Source of the DNA: Mariniphaga sp040772505
GTDB lineage: Bacteria > Bacteroidota > Bacteroidia > Bacteroidales > Prolixibacteraceae
Reading direction: 5' to 3'
Length of the DNA: 64,000 bases
Assembly: GCA_040772505.1 (NCBI GenBank)
Contig: JAXGYA010000002.1
Span: 496,001-560,000, forward strand
The number at the start of each line of letters is the position of its first letter. The first letter of the stretch is position 1. A program made the translations under genes and the position numbers. Shown in pieces: positions 50,002 through 59,452 of this stretch. The notes beneath the pieces are model-generated. The model was not told the DNA's origin, did no database searches, and saw nothing but the letters and a program-made list of their open reading frames with translations.

Positions 50002-51915
50002 ATGGCAACAGCTTACAAAACACCAGGCGTTTACGTAGAGGAAATTTCCAAATTTCCACCTTCGGTAGCGCAAGTTGAAACTGCCATCCCGGCCTTTGTG
50101 GGCTACACGGAAAAGGCAGTTGTCGATGGCGTGGATTATCATGCCGAAAGTATCCTCAAACCAATCAAAATCGGATCATTGCCCGAGTACGAATATTTTT
50201 TCGGCGGGGCACCAGATCCTACTACCATTCAGATTGAACTAAACCCCGACAACACAGTGAAAAAAACCGTGGTGAACGGGGTAAATCTCTTGTACGACTC
50301 AGTTCGTATGTTTTACGCAAACGGCGGCGGAGATTGCTATATTGTTTCCGTGGGCAGCTACAACGACGATGCTTCAGATGTTGACAGGCAGGAACTGCTT
50401 AACGGGCTTGCTACGCTCGAAAAGGTTGATTTACCAACATTGCTTGTTATTCCCGAATCGGTACACCTTGATTTAGACGAAGCAGGCGAAGTGCACGGAG
50501 CCATGCTTGCCCAGAGCAATAAACTTCAGGATCGTTTTGCCGTACTCGACATTGTGGACGGCGATAAGGAAATCACTCAATCAGTTGATCCGGTTTCCGA
50601 TTTTAGGAACAATGTGGGCATGAATTATCTGAAATACGGCGCTGCCTATTACCCGTGGATTAAAACCACACTGCCGTTTAAAATCGATTACGATGCCATC
50701 GTTGGTGGATCCTACACTCAGGGCGGGGCGGATGTGACTGATATAAAAGCGTTGTTCAATGCTGAAGTCGTGGAATCCATTGATAACATTGATGCCGATA
50801 TAACAACAAAATCAGGACTGACTGCTCCCACTGGCGGTGTTATCAACAACAGGGGTGCCCTGGAAACTTATGTCAATGATCTGTATGGATACCTCAAAGA
50901 TTTTTTTGATTTATCTTTTTCTGCAGATACTTCCAGCAATTCAGCCCAAAGCGTGCATAATAAATACGTAAAAGCAGATTCAAGTTTTCATAACTTGCTG
51001 AAGGTATTGTTTGATTACAATCATTACAGCCAGGCTGCAAACAGCGATGCACCATCGCCGGCATGGGACAATGCGCTGATTAATGATGATTTTAATGCCG
51101 ATTTCAGTCCGTTGACCTTTGCGGCTCCTACTACTGACAGAAACAACGTTTTTACTGCAACATCCACGGCTACAAACGCTGCCCCCTACTTTAAAGCGCT
51201 GGCCTCAAAAGCTCAAAATCTTGTGGCCGGTTTTTATGCTGAACTGGAAGCGGTCAGAAAAAGCCGGACAGATAACCTGCAGGAAGTTGATGCGGTTTAC
51301 AAAGGTATTGTGAATGCGATTGGAAAGCAGGGCGTAATTCTGCCACCAAGTGGTGCAGTAGTTGGAATCTATGCAATGGTTGACCGCGAACGGGGCGTTT
51401 GGAAAGCTCCTGCAAATGTGAGTATTACAGCAGTTAAGGGGCCGGTTGTAAACGTAACCCACGAAGACCAGGAAAGCCTGAATGTGGATACGGAAGCAGG
51501 CAAATCGGTAAATGCAATCCGTGCTTTCACCGGAAAAGGAACGCTGGTTTGGGGCGCCCGCACGCTTGCCGGAAACGACAACGAATGGCGCTATGTTTCA
51601 GTTCGCAGATTTTTTAACATGGTAGAAGAATCAGTGAAAAAAGCAACTTCTCAATTTGTTTTTGAACCCAACGATGCCAATACCTGGGTGAAAGTAAGGG
51701 CTATGATTGAAAACTTTCTAACCTTGCAGTGGCGTGCCGGAGCGCTTGCCGGAGCCAAACAGGAACAGGCATTTTACGTTCGTGTGGGTCTTGGCCAAAC
51801 CATGACCGCAGAAGATGTCCTCAACGGCTACATGCACATTGAAATCGGTATGGCTGTGGTTCGCCCGGCAGAGTTCATCGTCCTTAAATTTTCACACAAA
51901 ATGCAGGAATCCTAA
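50002..51915 (+). CDS. eCIS contractile tail sheath protein
   Basis: 637 residues. The N-terminal arm YKTPGVYVEEISKFPPSVAQ with VETAIPAFVGYTEKA is the hallmark of phage-type tail sheaths. The C-terminal half has the conserved core GVWKAPANVSITAVKG, NAIRAFTGKGTLVWGARTL, WRYVSVRRFFNMVEESVKKA, RVGLGQTMTAEDVLNGYMHI and the last strand AEFIVLKFSH used for sheath interlocking. Between residues ~230 and ~400 lies a variable insertion (NAEVVESIDNIDADITTKSG, FDLSFSADTSSNSAQSVHNK) that would decorate the particle surface. It polymerises around the inner tube and drives firing by contracting. Only one sheath gene is present, whereas Afp/PVC have two or three. Confidence 0.96.
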   Translation: MATAYKTPGVYVEEISKFPPSVAQVETAIPAFVGYTEKAVVDGVDYHAESILKPIKIGSLPEYEYFFGGAPDPTTIQIELNPDNTVKKTVVNGVNLLYDSVRMFYANGGGDCYIVSVGSYNDDASDVDRQELLNGLATLEKVDLPTLLVIPESVHLDLDEAGEVHGAMLAQSNKLQDRFAVLDIVDGDKEITQSVDPVSDFRNNVGMNYLKYGAAYYPWIKTTLPFKIDYDAIVGGSYTQGGADVTDIKALFNAEVVESIDNIDADITTKSGLTAPTGGVINNRGALETYVNDLYGYLKDFFDLSFSADTSSNSAQSVHNKYVKADSSFHNLLKVLFDYNHYSQAANSDAPSPAWDNALINDDFNADFSPLTFAAPTTDRNNVFTATSTATNAAPYFKALASKAQNLVAGFYAELEAVRKSRTDNLQEVDAVYKGIVNAIGKQGVILPPSGAVVGIYAMVDRERGVWKAPANVSITAVKGPVVNVTHEDQESLNVDTEAGKSVNAIRAFTGKGTLVWGARTLAGNDNEWRYVSVRRFFNMVEESVKKATSQFVFEPNDANTWVKVRAMIENFLTLQWRAGALAGAKQEQAFYVRVGLGQTMTAEDVLNGYMHIEIGMAVVRPAEFIVLKFSHKMQES

Positions 51916-51947
51916 TCAATTAATGTAAAATATTAAAACAATAAATT

Positions 51948-52382
51948 ATGGCAACAGCATATCCATTGGTTAAGTTTCATTTCCAGGTGGAGTGGAGCGG
52001 AACAAAAATCGGATTTACCGAAGTATCGGGTCTGGATGTAGAAACCGAAGTGGTAGAATACCGCGACGGTGCCAACCCTGAGTATTCAAAAGTTAAGATG
52101 CCCGGTATGCAGAAGTACAGCAATATTACCCTCAAAAGGGGCTCTTTCAAAAGCGATAACGAGTATTTCAACTGGTGGAACACAGTGAAACTCAATACCA
52201 TTGAGCGGCGTGACATTACCATCAGTTTGCTGAATGAAGAGCACGAACCGGTAATAACCTGGAAAGTGAAAAATGCCTGGCCAACCAAAATTCAGTCAAC
52301 CGATTTAAAAGCCGACGGCAACGAGGTGGCTATCGAAAGCATGGAAATCGTTCACGAAGGTTTAACCATTCAAAATGAATAA
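51948..52382 (+). CDS. eCIS inner tube protein 1 (gp19/Hcp-like)
   Basis: 144 residues: YPLVKFHFQVEWSGTKIGFT, EVSGLDVETEVVEYRDGANP, KMPGMQKYSNITLKRGSFKS, IERRDITISLLNEEHEPVIT, WKVKNAWPTKIQSTDLKADG. This is the T4 gp19-like tail-tube fold that stacks as hexamers inside the sheath. It corresponds to Afp1/Pvc1. The paralogue follows 2 bases later, and the two share LTISLLNEEHEP-type and K-RG segments. The short, compact size and absence of a signal match the family. Confidence 0.95.
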   Translation: MATAYPLVKFHFQVEWSGTKIGFTEVSGLDVETEVVEYRDGANPEYSKVKMPGMQKYSNITLKRGSFKSDNEYFNWWNTVKLNTIERRDITISLLNEEHEPVITWKVKNAWPTKIQSTDLKADGNEVAIESMEIVHEGLTIQNE

Positions 52383-52384
52383 AA

Positions 52385-52816
52385 ATGGCTAACTACTACC
52401 CCCCAATGGGTTATCATTTCAGGGTAGAATTCAACAATATAAAAGGCGAATTTCACTTTCAGTCGGTGGCGGGTTTGAATATTGAACTCGAAACCGAAGA
52501 GATAGCCGAAGGGGGAGAGAACAGGTTTAAGCATAAACTGCCGTTACGCACCAAATTTCCGAATCTGGTGCTAAAACGTGGAGTGTTGGTAAATTCTGAA
52601 CTAATAAAGTGGTGCAGAGAGGCTGTGGAAGGCTTTAATATCACACCAACCAATCTCACCATCAGTTTACTGAATGAAGAACACGAACCGCTGATAACCT
52701 GGAATGTGGTACACGCCTGGCCGGTGAAATGGGCAGTTGGCGATTTGAATGCCGAAGAGAGCAAAATTGCCATCGAAACCATTGAACTGGTTTACAACTA
52801 TTTTAATATCCAGTAG
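52385..52816 (+). CDS. eCIS inner tube protein 2 (gp19-like, tube initiator candidate)
   Basis: 143 residues, paralogue of the preceding tube protein: YHFRVEFNNIKGEFHFQSVA, GLNIELETEEIAEGGENRFK, KFPNLVLKRGVLVNSELIKW, LTISLLNEEHEPLITWNVVH, ESKIAIETIELVYNYF. In Afp/PVC the second tube type (Afp5/Pvc5) forms the layer that meets the spike and baseplate. The gene position just before DUF5908, LysM and spike genes supports the same role here. Assignment of which paralogue is the main tube is inference from order. Confidence 0.93.
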   Translation: MANYYPPMGYHFRVEFNNIKGEFHFQSVAGLNIELETEEIAEGGENRFKHKLPLRTKFPNLVLKRGVLVNSELIKWCREAVEGFNITPTNLTISLLNEEHEPLITWNVVHAWPVKWAVGDLNAEESKIAIETIELVYNYFNIQ

Positions 52817-52817
52817 A

Positions 52818-52976
52818 ATGCCCATCGAAATTAAAGAGCTGCACATCAGAATAAATGTGGATGAAAAGCCGCGATCTGAAAATCCGGAGAAAATTAAACG
52901 GAATGAACGCGACGATTTGATTGCAGCTTGTGTGGAGCAGGTACTTGAAATCCTTTCAAAGAAAGAGGAACGTTAA
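52818..52976 (+). CDS. Small eCIS protein, DUF5908 family (Afp6 position)
   Basis: 52 residues: MPIEIKELHIRINVDEKPRS then a charged helical tail RDDLIAACVEQVLEILSKKE. The PIEIKELHIR start is the DUF5908 signature. The gene lies 1 base after the tube gene stop and 1 base before the LysM gene start, so it is easily missed. DUF5908 proteins are regular members of eCIS loci; the function is unknown, perhaps a small baseplate or chaperone component. Confidence 0.88.
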   Translation: MPIEIKELHIRINVDEKPRSENPEKIKRNERDDLIAACVEQVLEILSKKEER

Positions 52977-52977
52977 A

Positions 52978-53694
52978 ATGAGCGGAGAACTTACGAAATT
53001 GAAAATAAAGGCTTTCAGCAACGAGAAATTCTCGGATGAAGTGGCTGATGGCGAGTTCAGAACACTGCTGAACCCGGAAACCTACATGTTCAAATATAAG
53101 ATTGAACAGAACGACGATCAGGCCCCGGGCACCAGCGGAACTGCGCCGCGCTTCAACCGGGCGCTGCCCGAGGATTTGGAACTGGAATTTGTGTTTGATC
53201 GCACCGGGGTGCTCACCGATTACAGTTCAGCCGGGACTGCTGCCGACAAAACCTTTAAAGACGAGGGCAGGGGAGTGATTGATGATATTGAGCACTTTAA
53301 AAAAGTGGTTTTCGACTACAACGGCGAAGAGCACAAGCCCAATTACCTCATTATTTCGTGGGGAACGCTCCTTTTTAAAGGCAGCCTCTCCGAAATGGAC
53401 ATCACCTTCAAACTGTTTAAACCGGACGGAACCCCGCTGCGTGCACTGGCAAAAGCTAAATTCAAAGGTTTTGTGGAAGACAATCTGCGCGTGGCAATGG
53501 AAAATAGCAGTTCGCCCGATTTAACCCATGTGAGGGAGGTAAGGGAGGGTGACACTTTGCCGCTGATGACCTACCGCATTTACGGCGACTCGAAGTATTA
53601 CATAGAAGTGGCTAAAGCCAACCGCATCACCAATTTCAGAAAACTGGAAGTTGGGCAGCGGATTTTTTTTCCACCCATTGAGAAAAGTTCCTGA
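52978..53694 (+). CDS. eCIS LysM-domain baseplate adaptor (Afp7/Pvc7-like)
   Basis: 238 residues from the ATG at 52978 (MSGELTKLKIKAFSNEKFSD). The N-terminal ~180 residues form the gp53-like/CIS domain (EFRTLLNPETYMFKYKIEQN, LEFVFDRTGVLTDY, PNYLIISWGTLLFKGSLSEM). The C-terminal ~50 are a LysM module: VREGDTLPLMTYRIYGDSKY with YIEVAKANRI and GQRIFFPP. In Afp/PVC this protein clamps the tube to the spike complex. It is tightly packed between DUF5908 (1 base) and the spike gene (2 bases). Confidence 0.93.
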   Translation: MSGELTKLKIKAFSNEKFSDEVADGEFRTLLNPETYMFKYKIEQNDDQAPGTSGTAPRFNRALPEDLELEFVFDRTGVLTDYSSAGTAADKTFKDEGRGVIDDIEHFKKVVFDYNGEEHKPNYLIISWGTLLFKGSLSEMDITFKLFKPDGTPLRALAKAKFKGFVEDNLRVAMENSSSPDLTHVREVREGDTLPLMTYRIYGDSKYYIEVAKANRITNFRKLEVGQRIFFPPIEKSS

Positions 53695-53696
53695 TT

Positions 53697-55439
53697 ATGC
53701 CCGTAAGAGTCATAAGTACTGTAAGTTCGTCTGATTTAGCAACACATAAAATCCTCGTGGAAGGCGAAGAACTTTCGCGAAGCTACCATGTGATGAATGT
53801 GGCAGTGGAAAAGGAAGTAAACCGCATTCCAACAGCAAAAATTGTGTTGCTTGATGGCGATCCGGCTGCACAAGATTTTGAACTGAGCAATCAGGATTTA
53901 TTTGTGCCGGGAAAGGAAATTGAAATAAAAGCCGGCTACCATTCCGAAGAGGATACTGTTTTTAAGGGAATTGTAATTAAACACAGTCTGAAAATCAGGG
54001 CCAGCCAGTCGTTTCTTATCGTGGAATGTAAAGACAAAGCAGTGAAACTGACCATTGGCCGGAAAAGCAAATATTTCTACGAAAGTAAAGACAGCGAAGT
54101 GCTGGAAGAGATTATTGACAGCTACGGCTTGGGAAAGGATGTGGAAAGTACCAACGTTACCCATAAAGAACTGGTTCAGTACAATGTTTCCGACTGGGAT
54201 TTTCTGGTAACGCGTGCACAGGCAAACGGGAAAATATGCGTGGTGGACGATGGGAAGATTACCATTAAAAAGCCCGACACCCGTCAGGAACCGGTTGAAA
54301 CGGTTGCTTTTGGTGCCACGTTGCTCGATTTTGACGCTGAAATTGATGCCCGCAACCAGTTTAAGAAAGTAACTTCCTATGGCTGGAATGCCTCTGATCA
54401 GGAGTTTCTGGAAGTAGAAGCCGAAAACCCGGGAGTGGAACTGAACGGAAACCTTACGCCGGATGATTTGGCACAGGTTGTCGGATTGGAAAACCTTGAA
54501 CTGAAAAGCGGTGGCGGAAACAGCTCTTCGCTTCAGGATTGGGCAGATTCCAAAGCTTTGTTCAACCAGTTGTCCAAAATCAGGGGGAGGTTGAAATTTC
54601 AGGGAATTCCGGCAGTGAAGCCAAATACGCTGCTGAAGCTGGAAGGCGTGGGAGAACGTTTCAGTGGAAAAGTTTTCGTCTCGGCTGTTCGTCACCAGAT
54701 AATGGAAGGCAACTGGACGGTGGATGCCCAGTTTGGAATCAACCCGAAATGGTTTTCAGAAACATTCGAAATAAACGATTTGCCCGCTGCCGGATTAGCA
54801 GCAGCAGTAAATGGTTTGCAAATTGGTATTGTTACTCAATTGGAAAACGACCCCGACGGCGAAGACCGCATTTTGGTTCGCCTGCCTGTGGTTAATAGCG
54901 AGGGTGAAGGAACCTGGGCACGCATTGCAACACTTGATGCCGGTGAAAACCGCGGTTCGTTTTTCCGGCCCGAAATCGAAGACGAGGTGATCGTGGGGTT
55001 CATTAACGACAACCCCAACGATGCCGTGGTTCTGGGAATGATGAACAGCAGCGCCAAGCCAGCTCCTCTCACAGCTGCCGACGACAATCATGAAAAAGGT
55101 TTTATCACCCGCAGCGAAATGAAGTTTATTTTTAATGATGACGAGGTGAGCGTGACGGTAGAAACGCCCAATGGAAATAAGTTGATAATCAGTGATGAAG
55201 ACGGGGGAATAAAACTGGAAGACGAAAATGGCAATTTCATTCAGATGGATTCCAGTGGAATTAAAATTGAAAGCGCTTCAGAGATAAGTTATAAGTCATC
55301 AACCGGTATGAAAGCAGAAAGTGGTACGAACATGGAATTAAAAGCCGGCGCTCAGTTTAAAGCCGAAGGTTCTTCCGGGGCTGAAGTTTCCACCAGTGCC
55401 ATTGCAGTGGTAAAAGGTTCAATGGTTCAAATCAATTAA
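53697..55439 (+). CDS. eCIS central spike protein (VgrG/gp27-gp5-like, Afp8/Pvc8)
   Basis: 580 residues. Residues 1-~340 are the gp27-like hub (SRSYHVMNVAVEKEVNRIPT, GKEIEIKAGYHSEEDTVFKG, YNVSDWDFLVTRAQANGKIC). Residues ~365-460 are the OB-fold (VTQLENDPDGEDRILVRLPV, WARIATLDAGENRGSFFRPE, DEVIVGFINDNPNDAVVLGM). From ~480 a needle of short beta repeats follows: GNKLIISDEDGGIKLEDENG, FIQMDSSGIKIESASEISYK and AGAQFKAEGSSGAEVS. The trimer forms the tip of the tube and pierces the target. No extra effector domain is fused. PAAR follows 10 bases later and would cap the needle. Confidence 0.95.
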   Translation: MPVRVISTVSSSDLATHKILVEGEELSRSYHVMNVAVEKEVNRIPTAKIVLLDGDPAAQDFELSNQDLFVPGKEIEIKAGYHSEEDTVFKGIVIKHSLKIRASQSFLIVECKDKAVKLTIGRKSKYFYESKDSEVLEEIIDSYGLGKDVESTNVTHKELVQYNVSDWDFLVTRAQANGKICVVDDGKITIKKPDTRQEPVETVAFGATLLDFDAEIDARNQFKKVTSYGWNASDQEFLEVEAENPGVELNGNLTPDDLAQVVGLENLELKSGGGNSSSLQDWADSKALFNQLSKIRGRLKFQGIPAVKPNTLLKLEGVGERFSGKVFVSAVRHQIMEGNWTVDAQFGINPKWFSETFEINDLPAAGLAAAVNGLQIGIVTQLENDPDGEDRILVRLPVVNSEGEGTWARIATLDAGENRGSFFRPEIEDEVIVGFINDNPNDAVVLGMMNSSAKPAPLTAADDNHEKGFITRSEMKFIFNDDEVSVTVETPNGNKLIISDEDGGIKLEDENGNFIQMDSSGIKIESASEISYKSSTGMKAESGTNMELKAGAQFKAEGSSGAEVSTSAIAVVKGSMVQIN

Positions 55440-55449
55440 AAAAGAAATT

Positions 55450-55743
55450 ATGCCACCGGCAGCGAGAATAACAGATATGCACACCTGTCCCATGGTCAAC
55501 CCGGGCCCGGTTCCTCACGTGGGAGGACCTATATTGCCGCCAGGCGAACCAACCGTGCTCATTGGCGGAATGCCGGCTGCAAGGGTGGGGGATATGGCTA
55601 TATGCACCGGTCCGCCCGATTTTATTGCCATGGGTTCGGCAACAGTTTTTATTGGCGGAATGCCGGCTGCCCGATTGGGCGATGTTACTGCGCACGGCGG
55701 AACTATTGTGGCTGGGTGCCCAACCGTTTTAATCGGAGGTTAG
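55450..55743 (+). CDS. PAAR-domain spike tip protein (Afp10 type)
   Basis: 97 residues, a complete PAAR cone: ITDMHTCPMVNPGPVPHVGG, ILPPGEPTVLIGGMPAARVG, DMAICTGPPDFIAMGSATVF, IGGMPAARLGDVTAHGGTIV, AGCPTVLIGG. The unit (V/F)(L/F)IGGMPAAR(V/L)GD occurs twice, and His/Cys residues (DMHTC, ICTG, TAHGG, AGC) are placed to bind one zinc at the apex. It sharpens the spike. No toxin domain is attached. ATG preceded by AAAGAAATT. Confidence 0.95.
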   Translation: MPPAARITDMHTCPMVNPGPVPHVGGPILPPGEPTVLIGGMPAARVGDMAICTGPPDFIAMGSATVFIGGMPAARLGDVTAHGGTIVAGCPTVLIGG

Positions 55744-55802
55744 AGGGTGCAGCGGATTCCAATCTGCTGATTCATAAAGTTCATGAGTAGAAAGATAAAA
55801 TT

Positions 55803-56213
55803 ATGGAAGCAACAAAATCGTTTTTGGGAAGGGGATGGAGTTTTCCGCCGGAGTTCAGCAAAGAGAGCCGGTCGGTGAAAATGCTTGAGGACGAGGCGGA
55901 TATTAAAAGCAGCCTGGAAATCCTGCTGTCAACAAGGCTGGGCGAGCGGATTATGGTGCCCGGATACGGCTGCAACCTCGAAGAACTGCTTTTCAGCCCG
56001 CTGAACCTGACGCTGAAAACGTATGTAATTGATTTGATTAAAACTGCCATCCTGTATCACGAACCGCGCATCGATGTAAAAAAAATTGACATCGACCCGG
56101 CTGACGAACTGAACGGGGTTTTGCTCATCAACATCGACTACATCATCCGGTCAACCAACTCGCGAATGAACATGGTATTTCCATTTTATAAAGAAGAAGG
56201 CAACGAATCGTAA
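55803..56213 (+). CDS. Baseplate wedge protein, gp25/GPW family (Afp9 type)
   Basis: 136 residues. Family features: SFLGRGWSFPPEFSKESRSV at the start, KSSLEILLSTRLGERIMVPG with the E-I-L-x-T-x-x-G-E-R core, YGCNLEELLFSPLNLTLKTY, and HEPRIDVKKIDIDPADELNG. gp25 starts sheath assembly at the baseplate and shares the sheath's interlocking strand. It is 59 bases after PAAR and 11 bases before the Afp11-like gene. Confidence 0.95.
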   Translation: MEATKSFLGRGWSFPPEFSKESRSVKMLEDEADIKSSLEILLSTRLGERIMVPGYGCNLEELLFSPLNLTLKTYVIDLIKTAILYHEPRIDVKKIDIDPADELNGVLLINIDYIIRSTNSRMNMVFPFYKEEGNES

Positions 56214-56224
56214 GAACATAATTT

Positions 56225-59200
56225 ATGGCTAATTGCGGAAAAGATATAGCACTATCCCGCGAAGGGAGCGACCAGAACAGACGGTTCATCGAAGCGCTGG
56301 ACCCCGGTTCGGTAAAACTGAATGATTTCAGCCTGAAAGAGTGGATGCAGTTTGCCTACCGGTTTGCCGGACATGTAAATTATTTCAACAACCTCAATTT
56401 TGAAGATCCTTCCGGAAACTGGGAGTTCTTTTTTAAAAACGAAACAGAACTTGAGGAATTTCTGAAAAGCGTTGGCGTTGAAAAAAAAATTACACCCCAT
56501 CTGGCGCTGTTCATCTGTTTTGTTTGGCTGCTGGAATTTTCCAAAAAACGGTTTAACAGGCTCACTAAACGCCACCTCGATTTTTATTACCGCGAAATCC
56601 TGAAAATTGAAAAACTTCCGGCAACTCCCGATAAAGTGCACATTCTTTTTGAACTGGCTAAAAAAGTTACAGAAGAAAAAATAGAAACAGGAACCGAACT
56701 GGATGGCAGTAAAGATGGCAACGGGCAAAAGCGGATTTACAAAACTACTGAAGAGCTTATTGCCAATAAAACCATAGTCGCTCAATTAAAAAGCGTTTAC
56801 AACGACCATGAAAACAGCAAAATAAAAGCTGCGGAAATTGCAAATTCCTACGATGGCAAAGGTGCTGATTTCCCCGACGATGAAATTCAATGGTGGCCTT
56901 TTGGATATTACGAAGTTGAAAAAAACGGTAAAAAAGCAGAATATCCTGAACTGGACAATGCCAGACTTGGTTTTGCCGTTTCTTCGCATGTCCTGAATTT
57001 ACAGGAAGGCGAGCGTTTCGTGCAATTGGATGTAAAGTTTCAACAAGCCGTTTCTTCTGTAAATATTTCACAACTTACCTATAACCTCGAGGTTTGGTGT
57101 ACTGGCGAAAAAGGATGGCTCGGTCCGTTTTCAGTGGAACCCGGCGTTGAGGATGAAAATGGAACCGAAGTTTTTTTAACCGGTTTGTCTGAATCTTCCA
57201 CCCGTCTTCAGCTTGCTTTTAAAATTCCGCGGGATAAAAAACCGGTTGTGGCATACGATGCTGAAATTCACGGTGAAAGCTTTGAAACAGACCAGCCCGT
57301 TTGCAGGATGCTCATAAACACCGGCGAAACCGGGGGACATGCGTTATACCGCCAACTGCTTGAAAAAGAAATTGAAAACCTTTCAATACATGTTGATGTA
57401 AGAGGAGTGAAAAGCCTGGAACTGGAAAGCGACATTGGCGTGCTGAATGCTGAAAAACCGTTTTACCCATTTGGAACACAGCCGGTAAAACGTTCCAATT
57501 TCTATATGAATTATCCCGAGCTTTTTGAAAAAGCCTGGGAGAAAATCGAGGTGAAAATCGACTGGAAAAATACACCTGAAAAAGCCGGAACAAATGACGC
57601 GTTTAAGGATTTGTATTATGCCTATCGTACCGATTATCTTTACCATGCAAGCTCTTCGGGATTTTTGGGAGGAATGTTACTTCAGAAAACACTTGAAGCT
57701 GAGATGTTAACTCCTTCCATTATTTGGGGAGAAATAAATCCTGAACCAAAAAATCTGATTGTAAAAGAGAACAGCCATTTTAAAGCCGATATTGAAATTC
57801 AGCATAAAAACAGATGGGAAAATGTAAAAGATAATCATGTTCTTTTTACTGAAGATGGTGTAGGATTTAAGTCTGAATTTACAGTTCAAAATACAAATTA
57901 CGAAACGGGCAAAAACGGTCCGGTGCGGATGTCGTTGAACCAGTCGTTTTACCACGAGCTTTTCCCGCGGATTTATGCCCTTGCCTTTGGCAGCGATAAC
58001 AAAGACGCTCTGATTCCCAACGAACCCTACACTCCGATGATTGAATCTGTCAGTCTGAATTACACCGCTTCGACAAATATGAACCTGAATGCTTCAGAGA
58101 AAGATTTCAAAACCAACGGGGTGAAACTTTTTCACGAACACCCATTTGGGCAGGCAGAAGAACATCTTTACCTGAAAAACCAGCTGGATTTTCTGAACAA
58201 TGAGGAGAAAAAAACATTCCTTCTGCCGGATTACTGCAAAGGTGGTGAATTGTATATCGGATTGGAAGAAGCAAAACCCACCCAAACGGTTTCGTTATTG
58301 GTTCAGGTGCTTGAGGGGAGCGAAAATCCGGAAGCCGACTCCTTTACCGGGAAGCAAAAAGCGGAATGGTCGGTTTTGTGCCAGAACCACTGGAAGCCGT
58401 TGGACAGCGACTACATGATTGCCAACGAAACCGATAATTTTCTGAAATCGGGAATTGTGAAGTTCTCCATTCCAAAAGTGGCGAATAAAAACAACACCCG
58501 GCTGGCTTCTGATTTTATTTGGGTGAAGGCGAAAATCCACAAAAAATACTTTGCGGTGAGCAAAGCCATTGCTATTAATGCCCAGGCGGTTACGGCCCAA
58601 TTTTCTGACAATGGAAATGAATTGTCCCATTTGCAGGATGGTTTGGAGGCCAAAACCATTTCCAAACCGCTTCAGCGTGTTTCAACGGTAAAAGGTTTGT
58701 CCCAGCCTTATGCCTCGTTTGGAGGGAAACCACAAGAGTCGGATGCGGCATATTACCGTCGCATAAGCGAGAGGCTGCGGCACAAAAACCGGGCAATTAC
58801 CATTTGGGATTACGAACACCTGATACTTCAGCAATTCCCTAAAATATACAAGGCGAAATGCCTGAACCACACATCATACACCATTAAACAAAAGGAAAAT
58901 GGGGAGAATGAAATAATAACCAGGTTTCTTGCCCCGGGACACGTTCTGATTATTGTAATTCCAGACATCGAAAACAGCAATGTATTCGATATTTATCAGC
59001 CACGGGTGAGCAAAGCCACGCTTAACGAAATTCAGGGTTTTGTTAACGAACGAAACACCCTACATGTAGATGCTGTGGTGGCAAATCCTGAATACGAAGA
59101 AGTTACAGTAGAATTGGGAGTGAAATTCAGAAAGGGTTTTGATGAAAGCTACTACCTGAAAAAACTGAACGAAGACATTACCCGGCTACTTTCGCCCTGG

Positions 59201-59452
59201 GCTTTCAAAGAAACGGCAAAAATTGAGTTTGGGACATCGCTGCATCGGAGCACGCTTATTCATTACCTCGAAAAACTCCAATATGTTGATTACGTGGAAG
59301 ATGTAAAAATGAAAAAAGGAGGAAAATCCTTTGCCCTGGTGAGCCCTGATACTCCGATTGCAATTCTCGTTTCAGCAAGGCAGCACGACCTCAGGCTTGC
59401 CGCGGAAAGTTGTAAAGAAACCGAAGAAACTGAAGAAATATGCCAGAAATAA
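56225..59452 (+). CDS. Large baseplate wedge protein (baseplate J / Afp11-like)
   Basis: 1075 residues. The front part (FSLKEWMQFAYRFAGHVNYF, KRFNRLTKRHLDFYYREILK) is the N-terminal domain seen in Afp11-type wedge proteins. The centre is a long variable region of beta-sandwich character (residues ~200-800). The C-terminal ~280 residues contain the gpJ-like core: SQPYASFGGKPQESDAAYYR, RISERLRHKNRAITIWDYEH, LILQQFPKIYKAKCLNHTSY, GHVLIIVIPDIENSNVFDIY and IEFGTSLHRSTLIHYLEKLQ. Six copies are expected around the spike. The stop lies 13 bases into the next gene (overlap). Confidence 0.92.
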   Translation: MANCGKDIALSREGSDQNRRFIEALDPGSVKLNDFSLKEWMQFAYRFAGHVNYFNNLNFEDPSGNWEFFFKNETELEEFLKSVGVEKKITPHLALFICFVWLLEFSKKRFNRLTKRHLDFYYREILKIEKLPATPDKVHILFELAKKVTEEKIETGTELDGSKDGNGQKRIYKTTEELIANKTIVAQLKSVYNDHENSKIKAAEIANSYDGKGADFPDDEIQWWPFGYYEVEKNGKKAEYPELDNARLGFAVSSHVLNLQEGERFVQLDVKFQQAVSSVNISQLTYNLEVWCTGEKGWLGPFSVEPGVEDENGTEVFLTGLSESSTRLQLAFKIPRDKKPVVAYDAEIHGESFETDQPVCRMLINTGETGGHALYRQLLEKEIENLSIHVDVRGVKSLELESDIGVLNAEKPFYPFGTQPVKRSNFYMNYPELFEKAWEKIEVKIDWKNTPEKAGTNDAFKDLYYAYRTDYLYHASSSGFLGGMLLQKTLEAEMLTPSIIWGEINPEPKNLIVKENSHFKADIEIQHKNRWENVKDNHVLFTEDGVGFKSEFTVQNTNYETGKNGPVRMSLNQSFYHELFPRIYALAFGSDNKDALIPNEPYTPMIESVSLNYTASTNMNLNASEKDFKTNGVKLFHEHPFGQAEEHLYLKNQLDFLNNEEKKTFLLPDYCKGGELYIGLEEAKPTQTVSLLVQVLEGSENPEADSFTGKQKAEWSVLCQNHWKPLDSDYMIANETDNFLKSGIVKFSIPKVANKNNTRLASDFIWVKAKIHKKYFAVSKAIAINAQAVTAQFSDNGNELSHLQDGLEAKTISKPLQRVSTVKGLSQPYASFGGKPQESDAAYYRRISERLRHKNRAITIWDYEHLILQQFPKIYKAKCLNHTSYTIKQKENGENEIITRFLAPGHVLIIVIPDIENSNVFDIYQPRVSKATLNEIQGFVNERNTLHVDAVVANPEYEEVTVELGVKFRKGFDESYYLKKLNEDITRLLSPWAFKETAKIEFGTSLHRSTLIHYLEKLQYVDYVEDVKMKKGGKSFALVSPDTPIAILVSARQHDLRLAAESCKETEETEEICQK

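Noticed and set aside
53898..54695. 265-codon open frame antisense to the spike gene
   Set aside because: Opposite a well-supported VgrG-like gene; composition (Phe/Gln/Arg-rich) is that of a complementary-strand artefact.
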